The position numbers were made by a program, and so were the translations under genes. The notes under the pieces were generated by a model. That model did not search any database and was not told where the DNA came from. It worked only from the letters and a program-made list of their open reading frames with translations. Below are positions 33,929 through 42,021 of a stretch of DNA of 51,422 nucleotides, one piece after another (position 1 is the stretch's first letter; every line of letters starts with the position of its first letter). Origin of the DNA: Flavobacteriales bacterium (GTDB lineage: Bacteria > Bacteroidota > Bacteroidia > Flavobacteriales_D > Crocinitomicaceae); contig JAKSBJ010000058.1 in the NCBI GenBank assembly GCA_022361195.1, positions 1-51,422 on the forward strand. The letters run 5' to 3'.

Positions 33929-36900
33929 TTATTGCTTAATTACTTTTCGGATGGTAACAACCTCTCCGTTTTCATCAAGAATATGAACAAAATAAGTACT
34001 GCGAGCTTGTAAATGACTTAAATCTACTTCGGTTTTATTTTCGTTGAAAGTCATATTTAAAACTTCACGTCCAACAACGTCTGTCAATTTAATGTATCCA
34101 GAGTTTAAGTTAGCTGTATTAATGGTAATTTGATCTTTTGCTGGATTTGGATAAATGGAGATCAATTTTTCTGTCTCTTCATCAATTCCTAAGCAAGAGA
34201 TAACTTCCACTTCAATAGAATTAGAATGATCACAAATATCGACAAGATTATAGGTCACAGTCCAACTTCCATCTCCTGCTAATCCAGGATTAAATTCCCC
34301 GGTTTCAGCATCAATACAACTACCACAATCTGCAGACCATGTACCTCCGGTTCCGTCAGTTGTTAAGATTACAGCGCCACCCTCGTGACACAAAGGATCA
34401 ACAGGATTAATATTAACCGGAGTTTCATCTGCAACCGTAATCATGATTGGACTTGATGTTCCACAATAACCCGGAATCACATAATCAACTGTCCATTCTC
34501 CAACTCCTGCTTCGGCAGGGTTAAACTCTCCGGTTATAGGATCAATACAGTCTCCACATGATGCTGACCAACTGCCTCCTGAGGCTCCTGTGGTTACAGT
34601 TACCGGAGAATCCGAAGGGCAAATTGTTTCAACTGGATCAATCATAACAGTTGTGTCTTCACCAACTACACCAAATACTTCTGTTCTTGGACTTATACAA
34701 GGATATTCTTGCAATTCCCAATCATAGAAGAAATAGTAGTAATCTTCTCCAGCACTACTATTTGTAATTTCAACAACTCCAGATAGGTTGTATGGATAAG
34801 ATGGTCCACTGTTATTTCGGAATAAATCCGGATCACTATCTTCTTCGGTTCCTAATTGGTAGTTGGTTCCAACCGGAATTTCCCAATTCAAATCAACCGT
34901 TTGTTCACCGTCCGGAATAAAGATAGTCGCAGACTCTATTACCGTTCCAAGGTTATCTCTGAACTCAATGGTTCTATTACCACTACCATTGGCATAAACT
35001 TTAACTGAGTTTAAGATAACAGGTGTTGTACAATCAAAAATAAGGTGTTGATCGCCTGTAAAGAATCCACCTCCACCAAAGGAGTTGTCTAGAGGACCTT
35101 CGTTTACAGCTGGAGATTCAATTTGATCTTCAACCCAGAAACTGGTTGTCATACTCAAAGATGGAGTTGTATAAGTTGAACCTGTAAAAAGTGGTGCTCC
35201 TCCAAATTCATCGGCATACCAAACTAATTCTCCAGATCCTGCAGCCATTAAATCAGCAGGGTTGTCAACACAAACAGTATCATCAATTCCTGTTGGAGCA
35301 ATAGGAAGCTGAACAAAAATATAATCAGTCTTTACTTCACTAGCCGAACCAATTGCGTTGGTTGTTGTTAATGAAACGGTGTATAATCCACTGGAAGTAT
35401 AGCTATGTACAGGATTTTGCTCAGTAGATGTATTTCCATCACCAAAATCCCAATCCCAGGTCAAAGGTCCTTCAGTAGTTAAATCGGAAAAAGCAATCGT
35501 TCCGGTACATGTCGTATCAATATCAGATACAAAATCAGGAATTGGAGGAACAGTAGGTAAGTTACAATTCCAGTTAATTTCAAATCCCGGATCCTGAACA
35601 CCAGGGTCAGAGGAGAACAAAATCGTTACTGAACTTCCTGACGACGTCCACGTGGCCGGAGGAAGATTGTTATTACAATAAGTATCTACTAAAGGAGCGT
35701 CAGTATCTGGCCCATCAAATACTTGCATATAATCGTAGTTACAAGTCCCACTAGGTCCTGCTTCAACATCAAACATTACATACTCCAAATTAACGGTAGA
35801 GGCTCCAAATGGAGAAATAGTTATTTGAGCAGTTTCATTGGCACCATAATTAAAATCAGGACCTCCACTGTCATACAATGTTCCGTCACATGAAGTTTGG
35901 GTATTTCCAACTCCTGTTGAAGGTAGGTTAACGATACAAGGAATTGTAGTGTCAATAACCACGTAATCAACTAATGTTAAAGTATCTGTTCCACAAGCAC
36001 CTCCATCTACAATTAAAGTTACGGTGTATTCACCAATATCTAAATAATCATGTGTAGGAGAGGCATCGGTAGATGTAGAACCAGCTCCAAAATCCCACTC
36101 GTAGGTAATTCCGTTCACCGAGATGTTTGAAAAATCTACCGTAAAAGGAGCACTACAAGCTAAGGTATCCTCTGAAGTTAGATTGGCAATTACCTCACTT
36201 GAGTAAATTGGTCCAACTCCAACAGCATACCAGGCATTAGTTGTTGCTTCCACTTCAGGAGAACACCCTCCATATAGATCAGTTGCTGACTGAATTCCAT
36301 AAAAACGAGCTTCAGCATAGTCAGAGCTTTCCGTTAGGTAAACGGTTAAGTTACGGAAAGCAACATTGGATGCTACATCCCAACCTTGTCCGGTAACCGT
36401 ATAAGCATCTCCGTTGTCATTGGTTCCGGAACCTCCATTGTTTAATAAATAGTACCAAAAGTTTTGTACTCCTGAGTTGGTATGAACTCCACCCGAATCA
36501 CCTCCGGTTAAAGAAGCCCAAAATGATCCAAAGTAAGTGTCAGGATCTCCAAAAATGTTAGGGTTGGACATAGAACGAAACGCTGCTCCAATGTCTTCAC
36601 CAATTAGCCAATCCCAATCACCTGGGGTTGAGAAGTTTTCAATGGCGGTACCAAAAATATCACTGAATGATTCATTTAGAGCTCCAGATTCAGCATAATA
36701 GATTAATCCGGCACTAAAAGTTGTTAAACCATGTGTCACCTCATGTCCCGCAATGTCCATTGACGTCAAAGGCGAATAAGTTGCGTTTCCGTCGCCGTAT
36801 GTCATTCGGGTTCCATCCCAAAATGCATTTACATAATCATTACTATAATGAACATAAGAGTTGAGTTGAAATCCTGCATCGTCAATACTATTTCTTCCAT

Positions 36901-37900
36901 GCTGAATCCAATAGTAATCATAGGTCATTTCAGCTCCAAAATGAGCATCAGTAGCATATTCATCCAATTCAGGATTCACATTGTTCCAGTTATTGTCGTC
37001 ATCTGTAAAATCTACTGCCGATCCATAATCGGTTCCTGTATTCAAGTCAAACGTTCTAACTCCCAGCCCTCTTGAGCCATCACGTAGTCTGTATTCTCCC
37101 CCAAAACTATCCGCAATGATGGTTTGTGATCCGCTATATTGCGTTTCTGCTGTTCCGGCTTCGTCCACATCTACCAAAATCTTATTCTTTTGAATGACCT
37201 GACCTGTCGTTGCATCTACATAAATCCATGCTCTCGATACCGGTTGGTGAGCATAAATGTTCATTTTTAAGGCTGCTTTAAACGATTCCGGGCGGAACGA
37301 ATAATCGTCCGAAACCAAAACCAATTCAGGAGAAGGGTAGTAGGTTGCCGATTCGTCGTTTTGTTCCCATTTAAGATGCTCTTCTTCTCCTTCTAATTGC
37401 CATTTGTAAGATTCTGCACCAACAAACTCCATGGCTGCATTAATCGCATCAGAATCTGTTACTGAAGCTGAGGTTGTTGCTGTAAAATTCTGGTAAAAAT
37501 TACCGTTGATAGAATAAACTTTGTCATTATGTGTGTGTGCAATTAAGGTTGCTGCATCAACCGGAATGCCATTCCAGGTTTGACGATAGCGGTAATGAAT
37601 GTGCCCTAGTTGATCTGTCTCTTTTCTCAATAGAACAAAATCAACACCAGGAGCTAATTGCAAATTTTTCTTTAGCCAAAGATTCAGGCCATCAAGATCA
37701 ATTTCTTTTCCAGGGTAAAATTTGATGTAAGAAGGGAGATTGGAATGAGCACTTGATCGAACTATTTCTGCATTTTCAATAAGATCATTCGCTTTTTTCC
37801 CTCTATAAACTTCTTGTGCATTAGTGTAGGAGGCTAATCCTGACAGAATAAGTACGGAAACAAGGTTCTTACTTTGTTTCCAAAGTTTTTTTGAGGACAT
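33929..37900 (-). CDS. Secreted M4 (thermolysin-family) metallopeptidase with PKD, CUB-like and T9SS type A domains
   Basis: 1323 residues. Order: signal peptide (about 10-29, ending TNAQ), FTP/PepSY propeptide (about 40-240), and M4 catalytic domain with HEVTH (386-390) and the third zinc ligand Glu410 in NESFSD; GGVHTNSGVQN carries the later catalytic His. Then a PKD domain (YEWDFGAGSTSTD), a CUB-like domain with paired cysteines (CNYDYMQVFDGPDTDAP), a second PKD (WDWDFGDGNTSTEQNP), an Ig-like part, and two homologous Cys-rich modules (GGSWSASCGDC, GGTWSADCGSC). It ends in a T9SS type A sorting domain (SIYPNPAKDQITI). It is likely exported by T9SS and acts outside the cell on proteins. Confidence 0.95.
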   Translation of the reverse strand: MSSKKLWKQSKNLVSVLILSGLASYTNAQEVYRGKKANDLIENAEIVRSSAHSNLPSYIKFYPGKEIDLDGLNLWLKKNLQLAPGVDFVLLRKETDQLGHIHYRYRQTWNGIPVDAATLIAHTHNDKVYSINGNFYQNFTATTSASVTDSDAINAAMEFVGAESYKWQLEGEEEHLKWEQNDESATYYPSPELVLVSDDYSFRPESFKAALKMNIYAHQPVSRAWIYVDATTGQVIQKNKILVDVDEAGTAETQYSGSQTIIADSFGGEYRLRDGSRGLGVRTFDLNTGTDYGSAVDFTDDDNNWNNVNPELDEYATDAHFGAEMTYDYYWIQHGRNSIDDAGFQLNSYVHYSNDYVNAFWDGTRMTYGDGNATYSPLTSMDIAGHEVTHGLTTFSAGLIYYAESGALNESFSDIFGTAIENFSTPGDWDWLIGEDIGAAFRSMSNPNIFGDPDTYFGSFWASLTGGDSGGVHTNSGVQNFWYYLLNNGGSGTNDNGDAYTVTGQGWDVASNVAFRNLTVYLTESSDYAEARFYGIQSATDLYGGCSPEVEATTNAWYAVGVGPIYSSEVIANLTSEDTLACSAPFTVDFSNISVNGITYEWDFGAGSTSTDASPTHDYLDIGEYTVTLIVDGGACGTDTLTLVDYVVIDTTIPCIVNLPSTGVGNTQTSCDGTLYDSGGPDFNYGANETAQITISPFGASTVNLEYVMFDVEAGPSGTCNYDYMQVFDGPDTDAPLVDTYCNNNLPPATWTSSGSSVTILFSSDPGVQDPGFEINWNCNLPTVPPIPDFVSDIDTTCTGTIAFSDLTTEGPLTWDWDFGDGNTSTEQNPVHSYTSSGLYTVSLTTTNAIGSASEVKTDYIFVQLPIAPTGIDDTVCVDNPADLMAAGSGELVWYADEFGGAPLFTGSTYTTPSLSMTTSFWVEDQIESPAVNEGPLDNSFGGGGFFTGDQHLIFDCTTPVILNSVKVYANGSGNRTIEFRDNLGTVIESATIFIPDGEQTVDLNWEIPVGTNYQLGTEEDSDPDLFRNNSGPSYPYNLSGVVEITNSSAGEDYYYFFYDWELQEYPCISPRTEVFGVVGEDTTVMIDPVETICPSDSPVTVTTGASGGSWSASCGDCIDPITGEFNPAEAGVGEWTVDYVIPGYCGTSSPIMITVADETPVNINPVDPLCHEGGAVILTTDGTGGTWSADCGSCIDAETGEFNPGLAGDGSWTVTYNLVDICDHSNSIEVEVISCLGIDEETEKLISIYPNPAKDQITINTANLNSGYIKLTDVVGREVLNMTFNENKTEVDLSHLQARSTYFVHILDENGEVVTIRKVIKQ

Positions 37901-37929
37901 ATGGTATAAGTATGATTTGGCACAAGATA

Positions 37930-37946
37930 ACCATTAAATGAATGGT
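37930..37946. promoter_or_regulatory. Palindrome upstream of the M4 peptidase gene
   Basis: ACCATT (37930-37935) and AATGGT (37941-37946) form a perfect inverted repeat with a 5-bp spacer, 30 bp upstream of the peptidase ATG. The size suits a dimeric regulator. No regulator can be assigned. Confidence 0.35.
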
Positions 37947-38019
37947 CGCCAAAACAAAAAAGTCCTAAGGTTGAACTGCTTTTGGGAAAAATGTTAAATA
38001 AAAAGAGGAAATATCAATT

Positions 38020-38409
38020 TCAGTTGATAGGGAATTCATCCACTTCAACTACTTCAAAGTCTAACTCTTCAAAGAGCTTTTTAAATTCGTCTCCTGCTTC
38101 TTTCATATCTTCATCGTACGCTTCATAATACCAGTGTACTTTTAAATTGGTATCGCGTGAAGAATTGGATAGTTTTCGAATTAGATTCCGAATAATGAGA
38201 GTCGAACTGGTGTTGAAATACTCCAATTGAAACTCTAGATTGGTGTTGACTGCCGGATTTTTTAGATAACTGTCAATTTCAGTTTCAACAGGGCCGTAAA
38301 AATCATAAGGATCCTCCGGAATCGAAATTCCTGCTAACAAGATTTTTCCTGAAGTTGAATCAAGAACAATTTTAGGGGTTTTTACTGTTGCTTCAATTTC
38401 TAGCGACAT
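38020..38409 (-). CDS. siaC: SiaC-family (DUF1987) regulatory phosphoprotein
   Basis: 129 residues. SiaC proteins are small switches phosphorylated by a SiaB-type kinase and dephosphorylated by a SpoIIE-type phosphatase; in Pseudomonas the unphosphorylated form activates a diguanylate cyclase. The phospho-threonine motif is present as YFNTSS, with Thr67 at the position expected (Thr68 in the Pseudomonas protein). LLAGISIPEDPYDFYGPV (25-42) and VHWYYEAYDEDMKEAGDEF also fit. No kinase is adjacent; a membrane SpoIIE phosphatase is encoded 11 kb away at 25640. The gene stands alone between the peptidase and the sigma/anti-sigma pair. Confidence 0.88.
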   Translation of the reverse strand: MSLEIEATVKTPKIVLDSTSGKILLAGISIPEDPYDFYGPVETEIDSYLKNPAVNTNLEFQLEYFNTSSTLIIRNLIRKLSNSSRDTNLKVHWYYEAYDEDMKEAGDEFKKLFEELDFEVVEVDEFPIN

Positions 38410-38444
38410 CTGGCATTGTGTTTAATTTCCATTTCAACCGAGGT

Positions 38445-38452
38445 TAAATTTA
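38445..38452 (-). promoter_or_regulatory. Possible -7 element before siaC
   Basis: Minus strand TAAATTTA, seven of eight matches to TAnnTTTG, with a TTG about 21 nt further upstream. It lies 35 bp before the siaC ATG. Weak. Confidence 0.3.
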
Positions 38453-38588
38453 CGAAATCTTAAAATTTAAACCAACTGATTACACACTTAATTTACGGGT
38501 TTAAACATCATTAGGTTACGATTATAAGTGGCTTTTGTTTACCATATCTTATTCTAAAAGAGAATATAAGCCAGAATTTAAGGATAAA

Positions 38589-38617
38589 AAAAATGTTCTA
38601 CCGAGTAGAACATTTTT
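38589..38617 (-). terminator. Rho-independent terminator of the anti-sigma-like gene
   Basis: A 13-bp perfect stem, AAAAATGTTCTAC (38589-38601) with GTAGAACATTTTT (38605-38617), and a 3-nt loop. The T-tract reads out on the minus strand. It follows the stop at 38659 by 41 bp. Confidence 0.8.
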
Positions 38618-38658
38618 CTTGCAAAGAAAACCAGAATAAATTATCTAGTTAATGTTAT

Positions 38659-40227
38659 TTAAAGTCGGGTTACGGTTCCTTTATAGGTTTCCATTTCCCC
38701 ATTAGCGTTTTTCAATTGTACAATCCAAACATATACTCCTTCAGGTGCCATTCTATTATCAGTAGTGTAGCGTCCATCCCAAGGTTGGTTTGCGTTTTGT
38801 GTTTGGTAAACCATGCTTCCATCTTTAGCATGAATGGTCATTGTAAACTCTTTGTTTAAGATTTTTAAAGCAGCTGGAATAAACGTTCTGTTCGTCGTTG
38901 CATTAGGTGTAAATGCATTAGGAGCAAATAGGTTATAATCATTATCTACTTTGATTGTTGTTTCTTTTGTGCTGGTACATCCAAATTCATTTGTAGCTGT
39001 AAGCTTAGCGTGATAGGTTCCTTTTTCTCTAAAGGTCATTTCAAACTGATCTTTTGAGATTTTACCCATTCCGTCAATCTCCCAATTAATATCAGCGTGA
39101 TCGGTTTGATTGATGAAGTTATAAGTTGGAATCATCGTACTAGGTTGATCAACCACAAAGTCAGGATTAGGATTTCGATTAATTGTTAAGTTTTGCTCTT
39201 CAGAAGCTAATAATTCGTTTGAGTTCTTTTTGTAAACATTCAGTTTAACTGATGCATCCCCCTCATGTTGGAAAGAATGAGTAACGAATTCTCCTTCTTT
39301 TCTTGTCCCATCAGAGAATGACCATACGTAGTCAACCTTACCGTATAAGTTCGCTGCAGCAAATTCAATTGGACTACCTTCACAACCTTCTGATACACAT
39401 CTGAAGTCGGCAGAATAAGTATGAGTTACATCCTGATTTGTTTCAGGGGTAGTATCTCCATTATTTACAACATTACCATCATTATTGGTTGGATTATCGT
39501 TGTTGTGGTTTGGTTCTTCTCCCTTAGCAGAATTTCCAACCCCATGTCCATTTCCTAGATTATCAGTTACGTTTGGAGAGAATGGTCCAAAGACGGTAGA
39601 ATTGTCACCTGCTTCGCTAGTTGTTGAACCGTTGTTGGTTGAGTTGGTATTTTCTCCGTTATTGGCTTGATGATTCACTTCATCACCCTGGCCAGCATTA
39701 TTGTGGGTAAGTATTTCTTCTGTAGATTCAGTATCATCTACTGAGTTTACAAAAGTCGTAGTAGTTTTTTCTTCATGCTGGTTAGCGGCAATTTGGGTTT
39801 GCTTTTCTTCTTTGGTATCTTGTTGAGTAGTATTGGCTGAATCATCGTCAGAGAACATGTAAATACCTCCAAATAGTAATCCAATTGCGGCAGCTGAACC
39901 AGCTACCCATTTCCACAATGATGATGAATTTCCAATTTGGCTACTTACAGCCTCCCAAGCAGCAGGATTATAAGGGGCTTCATATCCTTCAACAGACTCT
40001 TTCATAGTCTGTTCAAATTCACTTCCTCCTAATTGGCTGCTAATATTTTCCCAGATCGCTGGGTTATGAGGAGCTTGAAATTTATCAAGCGATTCTTTGA
40101 CTGATTTCTCAAACGGATCCAATGACGAAGCATCTAACTGACTGCTAAGACTATCCCAAACCCCCGAATTGTAGGGAGCCTCGTAGCCTTCAACTGCCTT
40201 TTTTAATATTTCGTCAAATTTGTCCAT
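38659..40227 (-). CDS. Transmembrane anti-sigma-like protein with PKD and T9SS type B C-terminal domain
   Basis: 522 residues. Residues 1-105 have no signal peptide and hold three repeats, F-x10-Y/F-x-A-P-x-N-x-x-x-W-x-x-x-S-S-Q (4-31, 39-66, 71-98), like the cytoplasmic sigma-binding segments of Bacteroidota anti-sigma proteins. One membrane segment follows (about 106-125, WKWVAGSAAAIGLLFGGIYM), then a Thr/Asn/Gly-rich linker, PKD-like domains (around 275-345 and 350-430), and a type B 'gliding motility-associated' C-terminal domain (FAPNAFTPNATTN to TYKGTVTRL). The gene is 5 bp downstream of an ECF sigma factor gene. A secretion-type domain on an inner-membrane protein is unusual; I infer a T9SS- or envelope-sensing anti-sigma factor. 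Confidence 0.85.
   Translation of the reverse strand: MDKFDEILKKAVEGYEAPYNSGVWDSLSSQLDASSLDPFEKSVKESLDKFQAPHNPAIWENISSQLGGSEFEQTMKESVEGYEAPYNPAAWEAVSSQIGNSSSLWKWVAGSAAAIGLLFGGIYMFSDDDSANTTQQDTKEEKQTQIAANQHEEKTTTTFVNSVDDTESTEEILTHNNAGQGDEVNHQANNGENTNSTNNGSTTSEAGDNSTVFGPFSPNVTDNLGNGHGVGNSAKGEEPNHNNDNPTNNDGNVVNNGDTTPETNQDVTHTYSADFRCVSEGCEGSPIEFAAANLYGKVDYVWSFSDGTRKEGEFVTHSFQHEGDASVKLNVYKKNSNELLASEEQNLTINRNPNPDFVVDQPSTMIPTYNFINQTDHADINWEIDGMGKISKDQFEMTFREKGTYHAKLTATNEFGCTSTKETTIKVDNDYNLFAPNAFTPNATTNRTFIPAALKILNKEFTMTIHAKDGSMVYQTQNANQPWDGRYTTDNRMAPEGVYVWIVQLKNANGEMETYKGTVTRL
39934..40218 (-). repeat. Three tandem ~33-residue repeats in the anti-sigma-like protein
   Basis: Codons 4-98 encode three copies of the same helical unit, with YEAPYNSGVW, FQAPHNPAIW and YEAPYNPAAW as the clearest line-up and SSQL/SSQL/SSQI at the ends. 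Spacing is 35 then 32 residues. The repeats precede the membrane segment and are predicted to be cytoplasmic. Confidence 0.8.
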
Positions 40228-40232
40228 TTGGT

Positions 40233-40796
40233 CTAATGCTCAAACTTTAGGCTCAATTCTGCCCGCAGTTTTTGTTTTGCCTTTGCGAGGTTTGATTTAG
40301 AAGTTCCTTCACTAATTCCAAGATAATCTGCTATCTCTTTATGAGTGAAACCTTCCATTACATACATATTAAATACCGTTCGATAAGCAGGTGATAATTG
40401 ACTAATAGCTTTAATTGCTGTTTCAGCCTTTATCTTGATGTCCTGATCATCTTCCTGAGAAAAGGGAACATCTTCTTCAATGTTTTGTACCCTCTGCTCA
40501 TCTTCAATCGAAAAAGGATCACGTTTGTTTTTCCTAATTTGATCAATTGCCGTATTTACCATGATACGTCTAATCCAACCTTCCAAAGAACCTTCAAAAT
40601 TGTAAACATCCAGTTTCTTAAAAATCTTGATAAAACCGATCTGAACCATGTCTTGTGCTTCGTCCTGATCTTTGGCGTAACGCATGCATACAGCCATCAT
40701 TTTACCATAGAACATCTCAAATAACCGCTTTTGATACTTTCTTTTGCCTTTAATGCAACCATCAACTATTTTCCGCAGTTCTTGTTGAGTTTCCAC
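40233..40796 (-). CDS. ECF-type RNA polymerase sigma factor
   Basis: 187 residues. Region 2 is seen as AVCMRYAKDQDEAQDMVQIGFIKIF with VYNFEGSLEGWIRRIMVNTAIDQIRK, and region 4 as SPAYRTVFNMYVMEGFTHKEIADYLGISEGTSKSNLAKAKQKL cut here to its core. It is an alternative sigma factor of the extracytoplasmic function group. The start is a GTG at 40796; the next ATG would remove most of region 2. The transmembrane anti-sigma-like gene follows by 5 bp, which strongly implies a signalling pair. It is divergent from mdh. Confidence 0.93.
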   Translation of the reverse strand: METQQELRKIVDGCIKGKRKYQKRLFEMFYGKMMAVCMRYAKDQDEAQDMVQIGFIKIFKKLDVYNFEGSLEGWIRRIMVNTAIDQIRKNKRDPFSIEDEQRVQNIEEDVPFSQEDDQDIKIKAETAIKAISQLSPAYRTVFNMYVMEGFTHKEIADYLGISEGTSKSNLAKAKQKLRAELSLKFEH

Positions 40797-40845
40797 TTGT
40801 TTACGCTTAAGAGACGCCCTTTTTGTAAAAGGGTTGCCAAATGAA

Positions 40846-40853
40846 CAAAAATA
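40846..40853 (-). promoter_or_regulatory. -7 promoter element for the sigma/anti-sigma operon
   Basis: Minus strand TATTTTTG, an exact TAnnTTTG match, 49 bp before the GTG start. A perfect 7-bp stem (arms CCCTTTT at 40817-40823 and AAAAGGG at 40827-40833) lies in the resulting leader. No -33 TTTG at the usual distance. Confidence 0.45.
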
Positions 40854-40885
40854 TTTTTTAGGCTAATACAATTTACCCTCTCAAT

Positions 40886-40969
40886 ATGTTACAGTTTAAA
40901 AATGAGGCTAAGAATGAAGACGGAACTAAAATTGTTGCTAAATTCGTTGTCTTCTTAGAAAAACATTAA
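40886..40969 (+). CDS. Putative 27-residue ORF upstream of mdh
   Basis: A short ORF (MLQFKNEAKNEDGTKIVAKF, then seven more residues ending EKH) that ends 19 bp before the mdh ATG. Its composition, with charged and hydrophobic residues alternating, looks protein-like, but the length is too small for confidence and no Shine-Dalgarno is visible. It could be a small protein, a leader peptide that affects mdh translation, or chance. Confidence 0.3.
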   Translation: MLQFKNEAKNEDGTKIVAKFVVFLEKH

Positions 40970-40988
40970 TAAAAATAAAAGTAATAAT

Positions 40989-41921
40989 ATGAAAGTAACA
41001 GTTGTCGGAGCAGGAGCAGTAGGTGCCAGTTGTGCGGAATATATTGCAATTAAGAATTTTGCTTCTGAAGTTGTATTAGTTGACATTAAAGAAGGATACG
41101 CAGAAGGAAAAGCAATGGACCTTATGCAAACAGCTTCTTTAAATGGATTTGACACTAAAATTGTTGGAAGTACAAACGACTATACAAAAACTGCCGGATC
41201 AGATGTGGCTGTTATTACCAGTGGAATTCCTAGAAAACCAGGAATGACACGTGAGGAGTTGATTGGAATTAATGCTGGAATTGTAAAGACAGTTTCTTCT
41301 AGTATTTTAGAGCATTCACCAAACGCTATCATCATTGTAGTTTCAAATCCAATGGATACAATGACTTATTTGGTACACAAATCAACTAACCTTCCTAAAA
41401 ACAGAATTATCGGAATGGGTGGAGCATTGGACAGCGCTCGATTCAAATATAGAATCAGTGAGGCTTTAGGGTGCCCGGCTTCTGATGTTAACGGAATGGT
41501 AATTGGAGGACACTCAGACAAAGGAATGGTTCCTTTAATTGGGAAAGCAGTAAGAAACTCTGTTCCTGTATCAGAATTCTTAACTGAAGAAAGAATGGAG
41601 CAAATTGTTCAAGATACGAAAGTTGGAGGTGCTACCCTAACTGGATTATTAGGAACTTCTGCTTGGTATGCACCAGGTGCTGCTGTTTCTGAATTGGTGA
41701 GAGCTATTGCTGAAGATTCTCAAAAAATGTTCCCTTGTTCAGCCTTGTTAGAAGGTGAGTACGGATTAAATGATCTCTCAATTGGAGTTCCTTGTGTTCT
41801 TGGTAAAAACGGAATCGAAAGAATCGTTGAGATTGAATTGTCTGATGCTGAAAAAGCTAAATTGACTGAAAGTGCTGAGGGTGTTAAGAAAACTAACGGT
41901 TTGTTAGAGGTTAACGCTTAA
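40989..41921 (+). CDS. mdh: Malate dehydrogenase
   Basis: 310 residues. It interconverts malate and oxaloacetate with NAD in the TCA cycle. The NAD-binding loop GAGAVGASCA (7-16) is followed by VLVDIKEG with the NAD-selective Asp. The catalytic arginines are in IPRKPGMTREEL, substrate-binding Arg in LDSARFKYRI, and the catalytic His in IGGHSDKGMVPL. The sequence is of the LDH-like MDH group common in Bacteroidota. A strong terminator follows. Confidence 0.97.
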   Translation: MKVTVVGAGAVGASCAEYIAIKNFASEVVLVDIKEGYAEGKAMDLMQTASLNGFDTKIVGSTNDYTKTAGSDVAVITSGIPRKPGMTREELIGINAGIVKTVSSSILEHSPNAIIIVVSNPMDTMTYLVHKSTNLPKNRIIGMGGALDSARFKYRISEALGCPASDVNGMVIGGHSDKGMVPLIGKAVRNSVPVSEFLTEERMEQIVQDTKVGGATLTGLLGTSAWYAPGAAVSELVRAIAEDSQKMFPCSALLEGEYGLNDLSIGVPCVLGKNGIERIVEIELSDAEKAKLTESAEGVKKTNGLLEVNA

Positions 41922-41943
41922 GCATAAGAATTAATAAATCATT

Positions 41944-41975
41944 AAATCCCGCTTCGTTTGGAGCGGGATTTTTTA
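41944..41975 (+). terminator. Rho-independent terminator of mdh
   Basis: A perfect 10-bp stem, AAATCCCGCT (41944-41953) with AGCGGGATTT (41962-41971), an 8-nt loop, and a T-tract directly after it. It follows the mdh stop at 41921. Confidence 0.9.
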
Positions 41976-42021
41976 TTTGTTGAGGTAAATCTTTAGTTTT
42001 ATTGCCTCGAATTGACTGTCT

